A DNA stretch of 64,000 bases, from assembly GCA_025890175.1 (NCBI GenBank), contig JANPYM010000008.1, positions 1,465,650-1,529,649 on the forward strand, given 5' to 3'. Below the pieces are notes generated by a model. That model was given only the letters and a program-made list of their open reading frames with translations, was not told where the DNA came from and searched no databases. Below are positions 49,048 to 60,026 of the stretch, piece by piece. Source of the stretch: Ciborinia camelliae. Its lineage: Eukaryota > Ascomycota > Leotiomycetes > Helotiales > Sclerotiniaceae. The translations under genes were made by a program, and so were the position numbers. How positions within the stretch are numbered: position 1 is the stretch's first letter; every line of letters begins with the position of its first letter.

Positions 49048-50864
49048 ATGATGGATGCACAAGCCAGTGCAACACAATATCCCCCCGGGTATCTCGAAAA
49101 TTATAACGGACACAAACTCGTCGCTACTTGTATCAGTGCCATTGTGCTGAATGTCTTTTTCGTCTTGGCGAGATTTACTTCGAGATGGATTCACAAGACA
49201 CCAAGGGGATGGGATGATTTTCTTATGATACCTGCGTTGATATTCTCGGTGCTGCTTGCTGCTCTGGGTCTTGGTATGTATATCTATTTTATATGTTAAT
49301 GATTTTTCTCAATCGTCCCGTCCCTCTTATTTTTAATGAATTCATATATCTAATAAAACCCCCCCTTCATTAGTCGGTATAAATTACTGCGGAGTAGGTT
49401 ACCACATCGAAGCCATTGAACAAAGCGACCCCTCCAAACTCATCCGCCTCTCCAAACTTCTCATCTTCTTCCCCGCCACCTACGCCGTCGCCGTTACATT
49501 TCCCAAACTCTCCATCTTGGCCATGTACCTCCGCATTTTCACCGTGCCCTTCTACCGCATGGTCACCTACGCCGTCATCTACATCCTCGTCATCTCCTCG
49601 ACCATCCTCTTCATGATGATGCTCTTCCAATGCACGCCCGTGGATTATTTCTGGGACAAATCCATCCCCGGGGGAAAATGTCATTTGGATATTGAAAAAT
49701 TGTTTTTATATGCCAGTTTACCGAATATCATTACCGATGTCGTTATGTTAGCTATCCCTTTACCGTTTATTTTTACCCTCAATATGACGAGGAAAATGAA
49801 GATTGGATTGGGTCTTACATTACTGACCGGCTCGAGGTAATTTCTTTTTCTTTTTCTTTTCAAATTCCATCCCCTCACTCTCTCCCATTCACCAATCTCC
49901 AAGGCCAATCCTAAATTAAAACTAACACCAACACCCCCAAAGCGGTCTCGCAACATCCATCCTTCGCTTCGTGGCTTTCGCCCAACAATCACTGTTCCCG
50001 GACACATCCCGCTCAGCCGTCACCCTAGCACTCTACACGATCCTCGAAACCAGCATGTATATAATAGCAGCGTGTCTCCCGGCCTGTCGACCGCTCTTCA
50101 ATTTTCTGCGTCACCCCTCTCGAAACATGCAACAGAGCGATCCCAAAGACACGCGTCATTCTCCCGATGATGACGGAAGACACGTTCGCCATGATCATGA
50201 TATCGAACTCCAACGCACGACCACTCATGACGAGAGTGAACATCGAGGTCGCTATCATGGTTTCGGTGATGGCGTCAGAGGTATGCAGGGTAGATTTAAG
50301 AGGTTGGGCTCGGATAATGGGGGTTTTCAGGGTGGGAGGAGGGATTCTCCTCTTTTTCCTTCGCCTGGAGAATCTCCATTGCCCTCGTCCTACACCTCGC
50401 CATTTTCACCCCAATCCGCACCACCCAATCAAAGCCCAAATCCCTCTCAATCCCTAGGCAAAAATCCTGGCCTCACATCCTCTCCCGAAACTACCAATCC
50501 GTCTACCAATCCCAATCCAAATACCAATACCAATAGCAATAGCAATATCAAAACCCAAACATTCCCAACACCACAATCACAACCCCAACCCCAACCCCAA
50601 CCCCAAATCCAAAAACAACCCTCCATCTTCCCACACCCCGAAAGATCCCCATTCCCAGTATCCACTCCCGGCAACCCCATCTTCACACAAGCTCCCGAAC
50701 GTGTACATATCGCCGATATGCAACGGGAAGATTGTGGGGATGAACATCAACGTGGTGGACATCCAGGAATCGGACTGGGGAAAGGGGGATATACGAATGC
50801 GGGTTCGAGTGCGAATGTGGGGGGGATCAGAATTGAACGCGAGTTTAATGTGCTTTATGATTGA
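49048..50864 (+). CDS. Pth11-like rhodopsin-fold integral membrane protein
   Basis: Three exons, 49048-49273, 49374-49836 and 49943-50864, giving 536 aa. The first 290 or so residues hold seven hydrophobic helices. The typical fungal SAT4/rhodopsin-domain motifs are present: FFVLARFTSRW, RGWDDFLM, the CGVGYH start of loop two, FPKLSILAMYLRIF, QCTPVDYFWDKS..GGKC and DVVMLAIPLPFI. These are the Pth11-related receptors of Pezizomycotina, some of which sense surfaces or hosts. There is no CFEM domain at the N-terminus. The C-terminal 240 residues are cytoplasmic, rich in Pro, Asn, Gln and Ser, with short repeated NPN/QPQ words. Both introns restore the frame inside conserved motifs. Ligand and pathway are unknown. 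Confidence 0.88.
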
Positions 50865-52932
50865 GATGGAGATGGAGATGGAAATGGGGTGACTCGGATG
50901 TATGTGTGTGTGTATAGGTAGGTACCTATAGATAAGGTAGATAGGTATCTGGTCTGCTGTGGTGTGGGGTGGTGTGTAGGTATATTGTATTGTATTATAT
51001 TGTATTTTTTATGTATATAATAACATTATATACATACATGTGTGTACCTACCTACCTACCTACATAGCTAGGTATAGGTATGGGTATATATACATGGGAG
51101 TTTTAACTTTTTCGGGGATCGGAACTTATATCTTGGATCTTGGATCTTGGTTCTTGCATCTTGGGCATATGCATTGGGAGGCGCGGATTGTATCTAGGTT
51201 AGATAGGTATGTATGTATTGTTCTATATATTTTACTGTACTATATATGTACCTAGGTACTGGACATACTGTATATATTGTATATACTCTTTAGATAACTA
51301 TGTGTGTATACACTGGGTGGTGGATTGTTTGTTTATTGACCTATCTATCTATCTATTTGATCTTCCGAATTGTCATGATATGCTATGTATGATACGATAT
51401 ATGTAGCCTCCGGTAGTCCATACATTTGCATTTGCATTTGCACACCTTAGGCACCATAGATATATATATTTTCAAATCTCGATAGGTACCTACATACCGG
51501 AATTTGAAAAAGGGGCGTTGGGTTAGGTTAGGGTTAGAACTTAGGTTAGGATAGGTTAGTTGAGCATTACGGTTATAGATCGATCATTCATTTATTCATT
51601 CATCTTGATCTTCGTCTTTCCTTACCTACAATACAGCATATGAATCATCCATGAGAAATAAAATCAACCCAGAATCTTGAAGCGTAGGTAATGTTATACA
51701 AGGCCGGGGATTTCTATTTCCTTTTTTCTATATTCATTTATTTAATGTCATTCATTTAATGTCATATATCCCGCGACTTGATGCGACCTTGATTTTTGAT
51801 GATATGAATAAAGCACCTTCTTCCGCTGTATAAACAATATCTGCAGCTCAGCACAAATCCAGGTTCCCATGAAATCTATCGGCTCCTGCTACATACAACT
51901 GAGTTTTATCATGATATCTAGCTATGGATAATACCCAGCAATCAAGTCTGAATAAGGTACATATATCATCCGAAGGTCTTGATCAGACAACCCAGGTTCT
52001 GAATAGGAGATTTGTATGCAAGAAATATCAGACGAAAAGCATTTAGGTTCTCGGGGGTCCATAAGTTTTGTTGCATGTCTGAAAATTGTATAACTCTTAT
52101 ATGGCTCCTATATGGCTCCTATACGGTCCATACACGGTTCCTACACGGTTCTTACACGCTGTAAGTTCGCTTACATGATGTATACATGCTTTAAGCGATG
52201 TAAATGATATTTACACCATGTACTGCCCAGGTGGTTACATAAACCTCCACTAGGGACCTCGATATGCTATCCCAGGATATAGAGGCTAGATCGACAGCTA
52301 AGGTAGTATCTATCTTCTACTGGGCTCTTAAGCGGTCTAGATTATCTGCTAAGAAATAAGCGACATGCAATACATGACAGACGTGCAACAGAGCCGATGG
52401 AAGTCTAGATGGTTATCATCCGATATTTATAATCTACTTATCATCTCATGAAGATGAGATGAGTCAAACGTCCTATTTCATTTGGACAATAGCTTTAGTC
52501 TCTTTTAAAGCTTATGATAAGTTCACTAGAACATTTATCGATCCAAGGACAACGCTAAATAGGCAGTAAAGTATTCTCCCCAAAGTCTAAGCTACAAATG
52601 AATCTTTAAAATACTCAAACTCTATTGCCAGAGGCGATTATTCTTTGATTATCTCCATACATCCTGATAAGGTATGTACGTATATACTCCTCTTAGCAAT
52701 GATACCCATGAGGGATCTTATGTACAACAATGAAATGCGTTCCCATAAGCGACCAACGAAGCAGAACAGCAGGCACTCACCAATCCCACAGTAAGCCCTA
52801 TTTTAAATGTATAACTAATTCCCCTGAAGATCTCTAAATGAATTTTATCCCCCAAAATAATCAAACAGATATCTCCGGTCTTTCGTAAAGCTCTTTCATC
52901 CCAAGCCAACCTCAGCTCCAAACCCAGCCCCT
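50865..52932. other. 2.1-kb low-complexity spacer
   Basis: GGTAGGTACC-type motifs and tandem TGTGTG and ATTGTATT words extend to about 51500. A short TTAGG-rich stretch lies at about 51520-51560 (GGGTTAGGTTAGGGTTAG), and a degenerate minisatellite at 52098-52160 is listed separately. A perfect hairpin (9-bp arms, 4-nt loop) lies at 52441-52462. The minus-strand frame 52718-52936 overlaps the PHD gene stop and is not called. Confidence 0.45.
52098..52160. repeat. degenerate minisatellite, ~11-12-bp unit
   Basis: About six imperfect units follow one another: TATATGGCTCC twice, then TATACGGTCC, ATACACGGTTCC, TACACGGTTCT and TACACGCTG. The units drift steadily from one end to the other. The following 60 bp contain further partly palindromic TTACA/TGTAA words. 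Confidence 0.7.
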
Positions 52933-54452
52933 TCATATACCCCCAACATCCTTTTCCGCATGATCATCGTAAACCGTATGGCTAAAAGCCTCGAAATCTC
53001 CATTATCAACCAACCACTCGATATCCTCATCATCCGGGCCCAATTTATTCATAAGACCCGTTCCAGCTTTCGGATATGGTGGACTATTTGGCGTGGATTC
53101 TCTGCTTTCCTGCGCGAGCTCTTGTTCATTACCCGTCCCATTTGTGTTTCCATTTGGTTGCGCGGTTGTTGGAACTTGTGGAGGTAATGTTGGTGGAGCA
53201 GAAGAAGAATGAGCAAAAGATGGTGCTGGCGGGAAGGAAGAAATAAACATAGGAGAAGGGGTGATGTTGGAACCTGTAGAATTGGGGGCTATTTTACGAA
53301 TAAAATTTATTGGGGCGTTGGGGTTAGATTCTGCACGAGAGAAGAGACCCGACGTGGATGTGGCGGAGGGAGGAAATGGTTGCGTGATGTGATTTGTTGT
53401 GGGGCGGGATGTATTTTGTGATTGGCGGGGTAGGAGGGGCAGAGGATTGGCGGGGAATATAGGCATATCTGGATGGAGGGTGGAAGCTTTAACGAGAAGT
53501 GCTACTAGCTGGGGATGAGGGAGCAATGATAGATATGCCTTTCTCTACAAGGTGCGTTAGCTGAGAAGTTAAAGGGCGTAAAATAGAGAGTAAATACCTG
53601 GTCGATCGTTCTGTCGGCCCAGCTGACACCATCAGTCTTCGATGGTGCCGGTTTAATACCCCTTTTTCTTGCACAATCATTGCAATACCACGGCGCTTCT
53701 TCGTCCTTCACTTCTTCATCTGAAACCACAGGGTCATGACACATCTGATGCCATCCCAAATTACACCCATCACAAAAAACTATCATATTATTATGGGGAC
53801 TATTGCCTCTCCCGCATCTCTTGCATAATGCTTGTTCTTGAGTTTGACTTCGCTTATTTGTGGACGCGGAGGATCGTTTTCTTGAAGTTGTCTCGGGCAA
53901 TGTAGGAACAAATTGTGTCGGCTTCACTATCTGTCGTCCGCTCTGTGTGATTTTTGGCATTTCCGTTGACGCACCATTCGAATCGTCCGAATCCGAATCA
54001 CCCCCTAGACCACTCAAAGCTTCGGACTCATCCGCACTTTCACTGACATCCTTGACCCTTTTCCGCTTCTGTCCCGCCCTCGGTCCTCCTTTTCCTCTCT
54101 TTTTTATTCCTGCATTTTTAACAGATCCTGTCGGAGTCACAATTTTTGGTGCAGCACTGGGTTTGGGCGTTAGCTTCTTGCTAGTTTGATATCTGGGTGG
54201 CGGTGTATTGATTTGCATATTCTGCGTGGTTTTCATCCCTAACATAACGTTTCTGCGCATTTCTTCGTAGCCCGGTGGTGTCTCTGTAAGGCCAATACTG
54301 GAGAGTCCACCAGTTATTCCAGCTTTCATGCGCTGGAGAATCATTTCGGTCGCGGCAGAGAATTGAGGGACATATTTAGGAGGAGATGATTCGCCCATTG
54401 TTGTATAGCTGGATCCTGCTGGAGGAGTTGATGGGTTATTAGGCGCGTCCAT
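52933..54452 (-). CDS. PHD-finger protein
   Basis: Two exons on the minus strand, 53598-54452 and 52933-53544, giving 488 aa. The upstream codons of the open frame lack an ATG, so the start is MDAPNN. Residues about 210-260 form a canonical C4HC3 PHD finger with Cys 210, 213, 227 and 230, His235 and Cys 238, 257 and 260; the FCDGCNLGWHQMC core is intact. Such fingers read the histone H3 tail. An SGRQIVKPTQFVP motif lies just N-terminal, after basic (KRGKGGPRAGQKRKR) and acidic Ser/Asp stretches. A conserved SWADRTIDQ|RKAYLSLLPH segment spans the intron. The C-terminal part is Pro/Ser/Thr-rich. Probably nuclear and part of a chromatin complex; which one cannot be said. Confidence 0.86.
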
Positions 54453-54980
54453 GTCTGTGGTGGTTGATTGATATTCAGCGAAGGGCAATGATATTTGCGC
54501 CGGCGAGAACGATCAAAGCTGCCGGGCCACGACAAGCGTGATAAGTATCTATAATTGATGGGCTGGATTGAGAGAGTAAGGTCTTGATTGACCGAAGTCA
54601 ATTGAACAATTGAAAGTCGTTTTAACCTTATGGCAAGAGTCAAAAAAAATAATCGATGTACAGACGTGTCGGCACGCGTTCTGATAGATCCCAGCAAGAT
54701 AATTATGACAGAGCTCCTTGAAATACAGCTTCAGCCTGTCGAAATTGTAGGAGTTGCTGCTCTTGTTGGAAGTACTTAAAGATGTCGTTATGAGAGAGTA
54801 CAAAAAGTGGTCTGGTGATGAAATAAACCGGAAATCACATGTTCGTAGATCATGTGATGAGATAAAATTGTACTCCTTCCAATTTAGGCTAATTTCTTGG
54901 ATGTCACTCTTAAGAAGGAGCTCAACGGCATTTATGGGTGAAAGGTTATAGTATTCAATATCTAAGATGTCTATATAGTT
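54453..54980. other. spacer between PHD gene and CoA-transferase
   Basis: A 528-bp region holding the PHD gene promoter and the 3' region of the CoA-transferase. No further gene seen. Confidence 0.5.
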
Positions 54981-56546
54981 CTATTTTACTGCGCCTTCGA
55001 CCTTGAGTGCTTCGATATCAGATTCATTCATACCTAGAACATCCCTAAGGATCTCATCGGTATGTTGTCCTAGCATAGGGGGTACTGTTCTTATGCTTGG
55101 CTTGCTCTCACTATATTTCACTGGAGTGTTGACCATTTTGATAGGACCGCAATATTGATGGTCCATCTCCTTAACCATATCCCTTGCTAACACGTGCTCA
55201 TGGTTCAATGTTCCCTGAACATCATTGATGGCTGCATATGGTAGCCCGGATCCCTCAAAAATATCCAGCCACTCTTTGGTAGTTTTATCTTGCGTAATCT
55301 TCTCTATAGAGCTGTCTAACTCTGCTCGGTGGGTAACTCTTTTTGTGTTAATGACGAATCTTGGATCCTCCTTCCACTCTGAGCGCCCAAGCCCATCACA
55401 TAGAATTCCGAATAATCTATCATTTCCTCCACCAAATAAGATATCCCCATCTTTTGTCTTATATGAACGATATGGTACGATCGATGCTAGTACTGTTGTC
55501 AGGGAGAGTTCTCAACAAGATCAATGAACACTTACGATGCGCAGTCCCCCATCTCCCTTCATCCTTTTCCCCGCTTATTAAACATGAACTCGCCAGATTC
55601 GATAATGTGGCAACTTGACAATCTGATAGAGCAACATCAATATGTTGCCCTCTTCCTGTCCTCCCTCTTGCTAACAAAGCAGCCATAATACTGTTACTAG
55701 TATATAAGCCGGTCGTCAAATCTGTCACTGCAACCCCTACTTTCACGGGAGGTCCATCTCTACTTCCTGTGATGTGCATCAATCCCATCTCGGCTTCTAC
55801 CATCACATCATACCCGGCTCGATTTCGATATGGACCTGTTTGTCCATAGCCAGTAATAGAAGCGTATATTAGTCGTGGATTTATTCCTCGCAGAGTGTCA
55901 TAGTCCATGCCATATTTTTTCAACGAACCCGGTAAATAGTTTTCAACAAGAATATCACTTTCTGCTGCAAGTTTATGGAGAATTTTGACTGCCGATGGAT
56001 GTTTAAATGATAACCCGAGCGATTTTTTGTTTCGATTTACCTGGTAGTTGGTGAGCTATGAAGCTTAGGTAAATTGGGGTATAGGCCAAGCTACAGCAAA
56101 GAAATATGCACTTTCTCCGGGTCCATCTTTCCCTGACCCATCCAAGTATTTCGCATAGGGAGGACCCCAGTGCCTGGTATCATCACCTTTTGTTGGATGC
56201 TCGACTTTTATTACTTCTGCACTAGATCTGTGAGCTTGAATGATGGCCAGAAGAATGGCAAATCATACCCAAGGTCTCCTAATATTTGTGTACAATATGG
56301 CTGTTAAATCGTCAGGAAACGTTCATGGAAAAATTCATATAAATGCCCAAATGTCTAACTTACACCTGCGAGGACTCGGGTCATATCCAGAACTTTGTAC
56401 CCCTTTAGAGGGAGTGTCATATCATTTGTTGCAGCATTTGCCAATCCTCTGCACCTAATCTGCCTGATGGCTGGAGCGAAGCCATTGGAATGCAAAAGAG
56501 TACGAGAAGCTCGAAGGAGCGACGGCGTACAAATCGAAGTACTCAT
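54981..56546 (-). CDS. mitochondrial CaiB/BaiF-type (family III) CoA-transferase
   Basis: Five exons on the minus strand: 56364-56546, 56269-56300 (32 nt), 56095-56227, 55536-56040 and 54981-55486, giving 452 aa. Residues 1 to about 38 are Arg/Ser/Leu-rich without acids, a probable mitochondrial presequence. Family III motifs follow: VLDMTRVLAGPYCTQILGDLG, EVIKVEHPTKGDDTRHWGPP, NRNKKSLGLSFKHP, SDILVENYLPG, and VAVTDLTTGLY with the probable catalytic Asp223. The C-terminus retains the small domain. Human SUGCT (succinate:hydroxymethylglutarate CoA-transferase) and formyl-CoA transferase are the closest kinds I can recall, so the acyl donor is undecided. Exon 5 has two in-frame acceptors 6 nt apart; the downstream one gives the family-typical HPSIVPY. 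Confidence 0.88.
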
Positions 56547-56825
56547 AATGATATGTTATGTACACTGGAGGATGATCAGAGCTTCATACATTGCGAGTGA
56601 CGTTCGTTGTTATTATTGCCCCGCTACCCCAGATTATTGGGGATCTCGGCCCGGCAGAAACCACCGCCGAGGTGATCACCAGGATTCATTATGCCTGTTG
56701 TACAATAATTGATGGGTAGAGGGCAGAGCACAAAGAAAATTATTCAGGAATCCTGCAACACATTGAGATATTATATTATTAGGTATTGAGATTTTTAATT
56801 TCTACAGTCACAAATATGTGCATAG

Positions 56826-58326
56826 TTAGCCTTCCTCTCTATCCATCTCATCCCGACCTCTTTTAGCACCATTGGCAGGTCTTCTTCCTTTCAACACTGC
56901 ACCCTTCTTGCCTCTATCTTCATGCAAATTCTTCATTTCATTCCTAGCGTGCCTCTGGGCTTCTTCCACTCTAGGCTTGAACACCATGACTTCGTCCTTC
57001 ACAGTCTGGTATTCCTCTTGCTTCTTTCCTAATGCTGCTTCAATGCGCATCCAAATTTCCACATCATATTGCGTAACGAAACTGATTGCATGTCCGGCTT
57101 TTCCTGCACGAGCAGTTCGACCAACTCTGTGAATATATGTTTTACTATCCTGTGGCATGTCGTAGTTTAACACAACATCAACTGAAGGAATATCCAAACC
57201 ACGAGCAGCGACATCGGTTGCAACAAGGATTTCTCTTGATCCTGCACGAAACTTATTCAGGGAACCCAAGCGAGAAGATTGTGAAAGTTGTCCATGTAGT
57301 GGAATGGCTCCGAATCCAAGTGTCCTTAGCAAAATGGCAATTCTTTGCGTCTCGTTCACTGTCCGTGTGAAAATAATGGCGGATTGCCCCGCGAACTCAT
57401 TCAAGAGGTAGATCAAATATGTATCCTTGTGGACTAATGGTATGAATATGTAGTTTTGAATGAGAGTTGAGACAGTCTGGTATTTGTTGCTGCTGATGCT
57501 TACTCGGAGTGGGTCTTTCAAACTTGCTCGTTGGAGACTTTCGACTTTGGAGCTGATGGTTGCGGAAAAGAGATATGTTCGTCGCTCTCGAGGAAGAACT
57601 TTGAGGATTTTATCGAGAATAGGTCCGAAATCGAGGTCAAGTAGTCGATCAGCTTCGTCCATAACCAGGTACTTCAGCGACCGCAATGAAAAGCCTTTCG
57701 TATTTTCTAGATGATCGAGAAGACGACCAGGTGTGGCAACTATAATGTGAGGCTTTTTACCCAAAGCAATTGCCTGTGGAACCATATCCATTCCACCTAC
57801 TATGACCGCACATTTTACTCTTATAACAGATCCAAGAGCCTCAAATGATTGAGAGATTTGATATGCAAGTTCACGAGTTGGTGCTAAAACCAAACCAAAG
57901 AAAGGTTGAGGTTTATCGAGTAGAGATTGAAGAATCGGTAGAGCAAATGCGGCTGTTTTTCCACTTCCAGTTTCTGCCAAGCCGATCAAATCTCTTCCTT
58001 GAAGTGCGAGTGGTATAGATTCCTTTTGGATAGGAGTTGGCGCTTTGTATCCTAAGGTGTCGCATGCTTCGCATAGTGAGTCAACGATTCCCTAGAATTG
58101 TCAGTAAAAAAAGCACCTTCGCGATAGGAAAATAATTACTAACCAAATCTTTAAAGGACTTTGCGACCTCCGCTTCCTCCGTTTCTTCCTCTATTTCATT
58201 ATTCTTGGTCTCCTCAATTGGCTCTGGGGAAGGTGACGGGGACGCTTTTTTCGACCCTTTTGCTTGCTTCGACTTCAAGCCCGAAGATGCATTTTCCTCA
58301 GTCTTCCTCCGCTTCACGGAAGACAT
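56826..58326 (-). CDS. rrp3: ATP-dependent rRNA helicase Rrp3 (DEAD-box)
   Basis: Two exons on the minus strand, 58144-58326 and 56826-58091, giving 482 aa, a normal length for fungal Rrp3. Exon 1 encodes a Lys/Ser/Glu-rich tail ending in the Q-motif Phe (SFKDL). Exon 2 holds the helicase core: [17 protein letters not shown] (100-107), PTRELA (132-137), ATPGR, DEAD (206-209), SAT (237-239), [23 protein letters not shown] and [10 protein letters not shown]. The C-terminus is basic. Rrp3 acts in the nucleolus in early 18S rRNA processing within the SSU processome. It is divergent to ssf1 across about 313 bp, so two ribosome-biogenesis genes share one promoter region. Confidence 0.94.
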
Positions 58327-58639
58327 GATTGATATCTCGTCAGACCAAATTCAAGATCGTAAGAGTATATTGAACCAGGTTTCTTTTTTGAAATGGTTAA
58401 CGAATATTAATATTGGGCGAAATTCACTCGATGTTGTGGTGATATATGATGGATAATAATGAATGATGAACGCGAGAGCTAGGAAAGGATGGAGAAAATA
58501 ATTTTTTATCAGCTTATCGGATCCGCTTATCTGATTGGTCGCGCAAAAAAGTTTCTACCTTTAAGAAAATATTAGGAGGACAAAGTCCTAAAATCCTCCG
58601 AAAATAACATCATCTTACAATCCAAAAACAAAAACAAAA
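58327..58639. promoter_or_regulatory. shared divergent promoter rrp3 / ssf1
   Basis: A 313-bp region between two ribosome-biogenesis genes. It contains a GATTGGT (inverted CCAAT) box near 58533-58539, a run of TTATCGG/TTATCTG GATA-like sites at about 58514-58532, and A-rich leaders on the ssf1 side. Joint regulation is inference from the arrangement. Confidence 0.45.
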
Positions 58640-60026
58640 ATGGCGAGAAGACGAACCAAGAAGCGTACTCATGTCGGTGCCAATAATGGACCAGGTGGAG
58701 CAAAGTCAGCTCCTTCTACTCAGGCTTCACGATCGCCGAAAAGCATGGTAATTCGAGCGGGAGCTGGAGAAGTTGGACCAAGTGTTAGTCAATTGGTGAA
58801 GGATGTTAGAAGGATGATGGAACCAGATACTGCGTCGAGGTTGAAGGAGAGAAGAGCAAATAGACTGAAAGATTATCTCACCATGGCAGGTCCTTTAGGT
58901 GTCAGCCACCTCATGTTGTTTTCAAGATCAGAGGCCGGAAATACAAACATGCGACTTGCTCTTACACCAAGAGGTCCAACATTACACTTTAATGTAGAGA
59001 AATACTCTCTATGTAAGGATGTGAGAAAGGCTTTGAAACATCCTAAAGGTGGTGGAAAAGAATACACTACTCCTCCATTGGTATGTTGCAACCTCTTGCA
59101 TCATTTAGGTTTATAACTGATCAAATTAGCTCGTTATGAATAATTTCATATCTCCTGCGTCAGAATCAAGTTCCGAAAACAAGATACCCAAACATCTCGA
59201 ATCGCTCACAACCACCATCTTCCAATCTCTTTTCCCGCCGATCTCCCCTAATGCTACACCTTTATCATCCATCCGCAGAGTTATGCTTCTCAATCGAGAA
59301 CCCACTAAGGGTGAAGATGATGGAACCTACACCATCAACCTTCGTCACTACGCAATTACAACCAAGCGAATAGGTCTATCGAGACCATTGAGAAGGTTGA
59401 ACGCTGCCGAGAAGTATCTACATTCAAAAAATCCAAGAAAAGGTTTACCAAATCTTGGAAAATTGGAAGATATCGCAGATTATATGGTTGGAGAGGACGG
59501 CGCTGGATACATGACAGATGCTACAAGTGGAAGTGAGGTTGATACTGATGCAGAGGTAGAGGTGGTTGAGACCCGCACCCGCAAGATTTTGAATAAACGC
59601 CAAAAAGAAAAGACTCGTGATGGACAAGTCAAGGGTGCCAAGAGTGGTGCCGAAAAAAGGGCTATCAAATTGGTGGAATTAGGGCCAAGGATGAAGCTAA
59701 GAATGACAAAGGTCGAAGAAGGCGTATGTGACGGAAAGATTATGTGGCACGAATATATTCATAAGACTAAAGAAGAAGTCAAAGAATTAGACAAGGTCTG
59801 GGAAAAGAGAAGGCAAGAAAAGGCAGCCCGTAAGAAGATACAGAAGGAGAACGTTGAGAGAAAGAAGAAGGCCAAGTCTGGTAACAAGAAGGGTGGCGAT
59901 AATGATGACGAAGATGATGACGAGATGGATGTAGATGATTGGGATAGTGAGGAACTGGAAGGGGATGGAGAGACGGAGGAAAGAGAAGAATGGGAAGATG
60001 AGGAAGAGGAGATTGCTGCTGGTTGA
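58640..60026 (+). CDS. ssf1: ribosome biogenesis protein Ssf1 (Peter Pan / Brix family)
   Basis: Two exons, 58640-59080 and 59130-60026, giving 445 aa. The start MARRRTKKRTHV is the usual basic N-terminus of Ssf1/Ppan. The Brix domain shows SMVIRAGAGEVGPSVSQLVKDVRRMMEP, then NRLKDYLTMAGPLGVSHLMLFS and RLALTPRGPTLHFNVEKYSL. After the intron, it continues with RRVMLLNRE and INLRHYAITTKRIGLSRPLRRL, and ends with LGPRMKLRMTKVEEG. The C-terminal 100 residues are first Lys/Glu coiled, then acidic. Ssf1 forms a pre-60S module with Rrp14/Rrp15 needed for 27S rRNA processing in the nucleolus. The intron (48 nt) falls in phase between PPL and LVMNN. Confidence 0.93.

Noticed and set aside
51520..51560. 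Telomere-like TTAGGG words
   Set aside because: Only one or two perfect TTAGGG units occur among degenerate TTAGG words. This is too short for an interstitial telomere tract and fits the general low complexity of the region.
52718..52936. 72-codon minus-strand frame downstream of the PHD gene
   Set aside because: It overlaps the PHD gene stop, has no recognisable domain and no splice partner. The middle looks slightly protein-like, but not enough to call.
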